Positions 58,401 through 64,000 of a stretch of 64,000 nucleotides of DNA are shown piece after piece. Under the pieces are notes generated by a model that saw nothing but the letters and a program-made list of their open reading frames with translations, was not told where the DNA came from and searched no databases. The translations under genes and the position numbers were made by a program. The stretch spans positions 3,124,718 through 3,188,717 of the forward strand of contig OZ017768.1 in assembly GCA_963969345.1 (NCBI GenBank). Direction: 5' to 3'. This DNA is from Turbatrix aceti. Lineage: Eukaryota > Nematoda > Chromadorea > Rhabditida > Panagrolaimidae. Numbering within the stretch: the stretch's first letter is position 1; each line of letters begins with the position of its first letter.

Positions 58401-61400
58401 CGAGGAGCAAGGTGATCCACCTGCCTCCTGCCAAGTGGCCCGGCTGCAACCACGATGCCGAGAGTCTCCTGGGTCCTGAGTTTTCGCCGAGTGTTCGTCG
58501 GCTCGCCCGACGACTCACCTTTGCCTCCCGGCAGAGGACGGCGGTCATCGCATCCATAGACTCGGGCGAGGAAAGCGATGATGACATGTCAGGTAAACAC
58601 GACCTTCCTTTGGGGTTTGCGCTTTTTGCCATTTCACGGAGCTCGAAAGCTGCAATTTCTATTTTTTGTGTTTAAGAGAGATAATTGATAGATACGTGTC
58701 TTTTGACGTCGATAACCGACGCGAACGAACAACGAACTAAATACTTTTTTTCCGAATTCCCCTGAAGGCTGTAGTGGGAATTTTGCTAGGTCAACCACTA
58801 TTTGTTTGAAGGACAATCAGATTTTTTTCTTCGTTGTCGTTATTTACACTCAATTAACGATCTAACTATGCTATGCGTTTTCTGTTTTCTGTTTTTACCC
58901 AAAAAGATTCAAGTGCGAACAAGTTTTTTTTCTTCTGGGGTCTCGTTGGGTTTTGCAACGTCTCCTGCTACCTGGCAATTTGTTAAACTGAACAAACTTC
59001 AGGTGCGCAGGCGCAGGAAGTCGTAATTATCTATAAAAAGTCCTGACGCAACAACAGTAGCAATTCTTACCAGGGTAAATGTCAAAATTTTTCTCTGACA
59101 TGATTCTGATTCTGATTTTCTTCCTGCCCCGGGGGAAAACCTGTTTTAAACCCGTCAGAGTTCGTTCGTTCGTTCGTTCATTGCCCTCTCTTTCATGAGA
59201 GCATGCACCGCCGCTCTCATGATGGGAAGGAAGCACAAGCAGCAAAAGACCTGGCGCGCTGTTATCAATTTCACGATCGATGTGATGTGATAGTGATGGT
59301 GGCGGTGGTGGTCGAGGAAAAATGACGAAGGATGAAAAGCGCATGGATGACGCATCGCAGGCGCTCGGTGCTTCGAAGAACGCATTTGAGATAAAAAAAA
59401 TTGAAAAAAATAGAACTAGCAGCACTTTTCCACGGCCTTCGTTTGTTCCGAGGCCCGCTGCAGGTGATTCACTGCTTCCGAGCTCGTTCCAGCAGTGAAC
59501 TGCGCTGGACCGGTGGCCTTGTGTCTGTCTGTCTCTTTTTGTTTCCTGGATGGGAAAAAATAATTGCACAAACTGGAAATGAACCACAAATTTCAATTCG
59601 ACCTCATTTGATCATTTGAGTACAAAATTATTGGTTATGGATATGGACAGGTGAATTTTTACGATTCCTGGGTTCCCGGAATGCGAATGTGACGTGACCA
59701 GGACAGGTAGAATGTGTCATCGTCCGTCTTCTCACTCTGCATCGCTGAGTACGTACCCTCTAATTAATTGCCACTTACTTACCTTACCTGTCGTCTTTCG
59801 CCTTTTTTCTTATCACGGCACAAAATCGGAAATCGCTATTGCTGTTGCTGTTACGTCGATTTCTGTCACGCTCTTCTTCTTCTTCCTTTTTTTTTGACGG
59901 GGTTGCCTACCCCTGCCGCAATCGACTTGGTCTTATCTTGAATGAACTGAACCTGAGCCACCTCTTTCACGGCCGCGGACTTTGCCTTTCTTCTTGCTGC
60001 TCTGGTCAGCGTAGCGGTTGGCCGGCCACTGACCAGCCAACGTTGTTAGATAACAACGTTGTAGTCGCAGGTTATTTATTTATTTATTTGGAAGTGATTA
60101 CTTTAAAACGAGTTGTAGGATGAGGATGTTTCCTTGCAGTAAAAAAAATTGCCGGAGGCAATCAAAACTTTTTGAAAAATGGCTTTAATGGTTAATGATA
60201 ATTTGATTTACATTTATTTGTTCGATGTGGTGCTGGGACTTGTCTGAGGTGAGGTGACGGCTGATGACCACTCAATGAGATGAGATAACCGTCCACAGTA
60301 CCACTTTTGACCACTTTTACACCCTTGATTGTGAATTTCGTTGTACCTTAGTTTTTACTGATTGGCGAGATCCCCGATTTTTTTGCAAAAAAAGGAAAAC
60401 ATCGGTGGACCCGGGCCTGGGTCGATGAACTTTTGTTCATCTCCCTCTTACATCATCCCCGATCTGTTTACCGCTGCTGTTGTTGCTGCTGACGATGATG
60501 GTGAGGATGATGATGATGTGGGATGATGTGAGTGACCACCACCATCCTTAGAAAACAGAGGGGGGTCTCTTAACACGTGTTTTCCTCCGCTGGGTCGAAT
60601 GAATCGAGTGATTGGATTACTTTAGTTCTGTGCAAGTGAGTGAACCCCAACCCCAGACCCGAGCGAGACCCAGACCACCATCACCATCACCGCCGCCGCC
60701 GCCGGTCAAGCGAGCGAGAGAAGAGGCTAGCCGACATCCACCCACTTCCACTCGTCTTTTCGTTGATTCGTTGGTTTGTTCTCCTGCGCGAGGTTGAGTG
60801 ATACAAACGCCACCGCCACCAACCACCACCGCCGCCACAGAGAAGCAAAAGCTGCTAACCTGTTCTGCTAATCTCGTTTGCATTCGATTATTCGTTTGTT
60901 CGTCGACCTACAAAGACTTACTTACCTACCCGAGATCATTACCCGGTCGACGGTCATTGAGGAGACACGAAAGCCACGTCTGGGCTCTGTCTACCACCTT
61001 CATTCATTCGTTGTTGGTTGTCGTCTGGCTGTTTTCTTTACAGCGTCCGCAACTTGTTGCTTTTGTTTTTTCCGGTCGGTCGAAGAATGTCTCGAATCAT
61101 GCCTTCCTGGCACTTTAGTAACTTCTCTCTCAACGTTATTCCTGAGGAACATGCCTATCCTCCATTTGGTACAGTTACAGTCTTTTTTTTGGGGGTTCTG
61201 GGTTTTCTGAAATGGATTTTTGGGTTTTCAAACTACTAAAAAAATTTTTAATCAATTTTTTTTTTATAGAAAATGCCTTCAACGAGTCCTTCGACGAAGC
61301 CAGCGCGGCTGCGTGCCGTCGCCAGGAGTGGTTCAACCAGAGCAGTAGCAGCGGGGCGAGGCTTATCCACCCGCCTCCTCGGAGACACGCCAGCACCCAC

Positions 61401-61838
61401 GACCTGGTCTTGGCGTCATCGCTGGGAGTCTATCAGCCGGTAAGGGACTTTTCGGAGGGCAGGAAGTATTTAAAATTTATTTAAAACAACGACGGAGGAT
61501 GGAGGACTAATTTGTCGCTGTTGCTTTCTTAGTTAGGTTTGAAAGAAAGATGCAATTTCACTTTCTAGCTTGCTGGTTGTTAGTTAAGTGGGTGTTTTTT
61601 TTGATGAGTGTTTTTTTGTTTCTGAAGATTTTTGGGGTCTAGGGGGGGTTCAATTTTGTTCCAAGGATTTCTCCCGGGCTCAGTTCTGAAAAAAGATATC
61701 CACTAACCAACCGGGATTATTTCAGGACGAAGTCGAGGCCGCTGCACCCCACCAGCGACTTGCAAGCTTCCTAACTCGGCCTTTCCGTACAAATCCGCTG
61801 AAAAGAACCAAAAGCGTCTCCAAACTTGATCGAAATGC
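49469..61838 (+). CDS. gap-2: SynGAP/DAB2IP-family Ras GTPase-activating protein, 5' part (runs off right edge)
   Basis: The long N-terminal form reads through exons 49469-49616 and 49950-50480 (both in one frame), 61270-61439 and 61726-61838, all in phase. Residues about 42-75 give a split-PH start (YVGWLRVKETSVDG, DWRRGFCVLRPDECSLVCY), as in SynGAP (GWNPRFCIIS). Then comes a Pro/Ser-rich linker. Shared exons encode SFDEASAAACRRQEW and end with NPLKRTKSVSKLDRNA, matching the KRTKSQPKLDRTS motif that precedes the second PH part, C2 and RasGAP domains in SynGAP, DAB2IP and RASAL2. Those catalytic parts lie past 64000. The 10.8-kb intron between 50480 and 61270 holds further candidate first exons. 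The acceptor at 49454 lies 14 bases before the ATG, suggesting a leader-splice or 5'UTR junction. Confidence 0.72.
51272..51641 (+). CDS. Candidate alternative first exon 2 of the SynGAP-like gene
   Basis: ATG directly follows an acceptor-like GTCGGTTAG (51270). A 123-codon frame with good codon use (MSQTLNPNLIVIRHRGPPTG..) is rich in Arg, Pro and Ser. It ends TAC G before a GTGGGT donor at 51642. The leftover G fits the shared exon at 61270 (G+AA). It cannot join in frame from the preceding PH exon (50480), so it is an alternative start rather than an internal exon. Confidence 0.6.
52560..52920. repeat. A/T homopolymer repeat in the SynGAP-like intron
   Basis: Alternating T-runs, A-runs and short TTCGC or TTCTTCCG words repeat about every 30-60 bp (AAAAATTCAAAATTATTTTT three times). 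No coding content. Confidence 0.7.
53152..53239 (+). other. Weak candidate alternative first exon
   Basis: ATG opens a 29-codon frame (MHAPGESLQCML..) ending CAA ACA G before GTTTGA, the right phase for the shared exon at 61270. The donor is poor and the frame short, so chance is a serious alternative. Confidence 0.2.
54195..54745. mobile_element. Palindromic MITE-like element, copy F (SynGAP-like intron)
   Basis: Left end AAAAAGATAGCTTTTACTATG, right end GGTAAAGACTTTTCATCGTA and AAATTTCATGATTTTTC. The centre has ATGCCAAAACAAATGTTGTC and GATTTTTGGCATTTTTAAAG. It is a full-length but diverged copy. Confidence 0.8.
55940..56000 (+). CDS. Possible alternative first exon 3 of the SynGAP-like gene
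   Basis: A short frame (MEIINFDAVELLPSRFSSVR) ends AGA G before a strong GTAAGT donor at 56001, phase 1 with a leftover G like the other alternative starts. Only 20 codons long, so the support is the donor and the phase. Confidence 0.4.
56620..56930. repeat. CGAACA-rich dispersed repeat
   Basis: GGTTCGCGAACGAACACGAA and GAACATTTTTGACCGTGTTT occur here. Related sequence lies at about 5760-5850 and 10055-10455. Confidence 0.55.
57000..58288. other. Intronic DNA without a supported gene
   Basis: Simple-sequence patches (ATCCATCC, GAATGA, GGCGAAGG) and several long chance frames on the minus strand around 57600-58000. Codon use is unlike the real exons. The acceptor CGCCAG at 58264 leads into the next candidate exon. 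Confidence 0.4.
58289..58592 (+). CDS. Candidate alternative first exon 4 of the SynGAP-like gene
   Basis: A 101-codon frame starting MKCPSWLLRIWNFVVFCIRF, with a Cys-containing hydrophobic N-terminus, then RKRTRRRRHF and a body ending DSGEESDDDMS, before TCA G and a GTAAAC donor at 58593. The leftover G matches the shared exon at 61270. The hydrophobic, Cys-bearing and basic start would place this isoform at a membrane. A CCAG acceptor 24 bases upstream allows a spliced leader or 5'UTR exon. Confidence 0.6.
59000..61086. other. Intronic DNA with simple repeats
   Basis: Contains GATGATG runs (about 60480-60530), CACCATCACCGCCGCC (about 60680) and TTCGTTCG patches. A short frame at 59712-59748 (MCHRPSSHSASL, GTACGT donor) is phase 1 but ends in A, weaker than the other candidates. 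No gene is supported. Confidence 0.35.
61087..61168 (+). CDS. Candidate alternative first exon 5 (proximal) of the SynGAP-like gene
   Basis: A frame MSRIMPSWHFSNFSLNVIPE.. of 27 codons ends TTT G before GTACAG at 61169. It lies 101 bp before the shared exon, and the leftover G gives GAA across the junction. The MSR start resembles the MSRSR start of mammalian SynGAP isoforms in position, but not enough to claim homology. Confidence 0.55.
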
Positions 61839-64000
61839 GTGAGTTTAACTTTTTAACTTTCCCCACCAGATAAACGTCCTTGGTTTCCTCCTTCCTTGCC
61901 TGGATGACAGCGCGCGCTTGAACCCCAAAAATGAAGGAAAGATGGGTGACAAATTACCCCTCCACTCTCCTGGGGGTCACAGCTCCTCCACAGCTTCGAC
62001 GACGACTGATGTGAGATGTCCCCGGTCCCCGGTTTGGCGACAGACGGCCGAGATGGGATGGGGTGTTTTTTTACAGTCGGCAGGCAGCTGGCTGGAAAAC
62101 TGCGCGTCAAAGCCAACAAAACTGCGCGTACGTACATACAACATATATGGCGAGGTCGGGTCACTACCCAGCTTGAGCTCAAGGACCACCCGTCTGGCGG
62201 CTGACTTTAAAGCGCAAACCCGCTTTGCTTTTCCTTTTACCCTTTTTTGGACGATCACAGCCCAAAAAAAAGCTCAATTTGTTGTTACGTCAGCTCAGCT
62301 GATCCAATGATGGATGGTGTCATACTCCGTCCGTGACCCGGTGGTGTATCCTTTAACTTCCTCGTTTTTTTGAGTTTTTGACCGACGGATTTGGGGTCTA
62401 ATCTAATCCTCTTTACTTTACGTAGATTGCGGAAAAAACGTAGATTGATGAATTTCTTTTGTGAATTTGGGTGGATCCACTTTGTTAAAAAAAAATAATT
62501 TTTTTTGCAAACGCAGACTTTTCGCGGAGCGAGCATACGCTGGAACGAGGGAACGAACGTCCAACAGGTGGGAGGATGGGATGGCGATGCATGCGCCCCT
62601 GCAGATGAGGCTTTGTCCTTGCCTCGTCTCGCCTTCCGTCTCTCCCCCTCCCTCCCTCCTTCTTTCATCCATCGGGGTCAGAAGAACGAGTGACAGGTCA
62701 TCGATCTGCCCTCTGCCCATTTTTCTGCAAACACAGTGTTTTTTTTTATTCATCCAACTAAATATTCAGCGGACCTTTTGTCTGGAGAGCAGCCTGAAGA
62801 TGCATCCATCCATCCATCGATCTTCAGGCCTTAAGTTTTGCTGACTTTTTCGAGCACCTGCACCATAGTTATGGACGACGACGTCGGTTTTTAGGAAGCC
62901 GCTGCGTTTAAACGGCTTCCGGGATGAATAGGATTTTTGTTTCATGTCCCGCGTGATTTTTTTGTGATTTTCTTTGTTGTTACTTGTCTCCGAGCAGGTG
63001 GTCAGTCAATCAACGGCTTTGTTTGATTTGAATGAATCAGAAAGCGGAATTCGTTTCGTTCGTTGATGACGTCGCAGATGCTCCTGCTGCTCGGCTGGGC
63101 ATGGTGTTAAAAAAAAAGTTGCATAGTATCACAGTTCTTTGTCGAGGCTCAATTTTGTAGATTCATCTTTCCGAGGACGTCGGTCGCGGAGCGGTGCCTC
63201 TTTTGTCTTTGTCCTCTTTTGCGTATGTAGATCGTTTCTTGTTTCTTGTTTCTTGACGACTGTTGCCGGTCTGCGCCCAACGTCCCGTTTTTTTTTAGGC
63301 TGAAATAGATCCATGTTTCAGTTTTTTTTGCTCACTTTTTTTTCTGTCAATTTTTTTTGCACTCGAATAAAAATTGACAGTTGTTCAGCGAGCCGTCGTC
63401 GATGGTTTTTTTCGTTTTGAGCACGTTTAACTAAGCAGGTAGATATGCCTAGGAGGGCTACTCGTTAGCCAAGCCGATAGGTAAGTACGTATCGATGATT
63501 ATTGCGCGAGAACGACACGGGTACCGCTGCTTGAACACCAACTCATCAGCTACGAGTGGTAGGTGATGGTTGGTGGTTTAAGTGGTTGTCGACAACGCAA
63601 TACTCAATATTTCAATGTTTTAACCGGAAATCGAAGAGAAAGGAAGTATCGGTGTTCGTTGTTCGTTTTTCGTTATCTTGCTCCGGCTCACATCAGAGGA
63701 ACAAACTTGCAGAGAGCCCACCACCCGCCCTAGGGACTAATTGTTGGTTTTTCACGGAGCGAAACAAGACAACGTAGTCGACGCGCAATTTACCTGACGC
63801 CTCTCGTCTTATGTTAGGTTCTTAACGACTCGGACTCAGACGCCAAAGATGCGCCTACACCTGGTCATGATCAGGTGAACAGGGACAGTATCATCGTTGT
63901 CGATGTTAGTGTCTTTGTCTGCCTTCCTGTGTTTTTTGTAAATCGAAGCCAGGGCCGGCCTCGGAATTATTTCCCAGGCCCCAGGGAAATAATTCCATGA
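61839..64000. other. Intron of the SynGAP-like gene to the right edge
   Basis: T-rich DNA with TCCATCCATC and GA-rich patches; no supported gene. One possible exon, 63818-63874 (ATGTTAG acceptor, GTGAAC donor), is open in two frames: VLNDSDSDAKDAPTPGHDQ in phase 0, and FLTTRTQTPKMRLHL in phase 2. Only the second fits the preceding exon, which ends in phase 2. Confidence 0.35.

Overview
The window is eukaryotic nuclear DNA from a small-genome invertebrate, most likely a nematode. Introns are short to moderate and AT-rich, with GTRAGT-type donors and strong TTTTCAG acceptors. Several start codons sit a few bases after an acceptor-like TTTTCAG, as expected for spliced-leader or 5'UTR splicing. 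Exons are GC-richer with C-ending codons. The right half looks like the SynGAP-family gene known in C. elegans as gap-2, including its alternative starts. The species cannot be named from the sequence. All exon junctions were read by eye from splice consensus, reading phase and family similarity.

Layout. 1-11 kb, all minus strand: the 5' part of KIN17 (runs off the left edge), a small unknown membrane-type gene, two tandem ACC-synthase-like PLP enzymes with a broken third copy beside them, and a type I membrane protein. 11.8-24.5 kb, housekeeping block: cytosolic valyl-tRNA synthetase (-) divergent from syntaxin-18 (+), which converges on TAF6 (-); then signal peptidase subunit 2 (-) divergent from a basic protein with an ALYREF/UIF-like UAP56-binding N-terminus (+). 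25-43 kb: an unknown gene, a small hypothetical gene beside a tRNA-derived pseudogene, an STPR-repeat putative DNA-binding protein (-) divergent from eIF2B-alpha (+), then LSD2/KDM1B (+), mannose-6-phosphate isomerase (+), a 70-residue putative lipid-anchored protein (+) and a 23-residue-repeat membrane protein (-).

43-64 kb is gene-poor and appears to be the promoter and long-intron territory of one large plus-strand gene, a SynGAP/DAB2IP-type Ras GTPase-activating protein. A two-exon split-PH N-terminus (49.5-50.5 kb) and at least three further candidate first exons (51.3, 58.3 and 61.1 kb, perhaps also 55.9 kb) all end in the same phase with a leftover G, matching the shared exon at 61,270. 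The C2 and RasGAP domains lie beyond the right edge.

The repeat content is distinctive: a palindromic MITE-like family with six copies (27.4, 32.5, 35.1, 36.5, 38.5 and 54.2 kb, four of them inside introns), a 1.07-kb near-perfect inverted repeat ending about 20 bp before the first split-PH exon, dispersed CGAACA-rich DNA, and many A/T homopolymer introns. No rRNA gene, intact tRNA gene, CRISPR array or autonomous transposon was seen.
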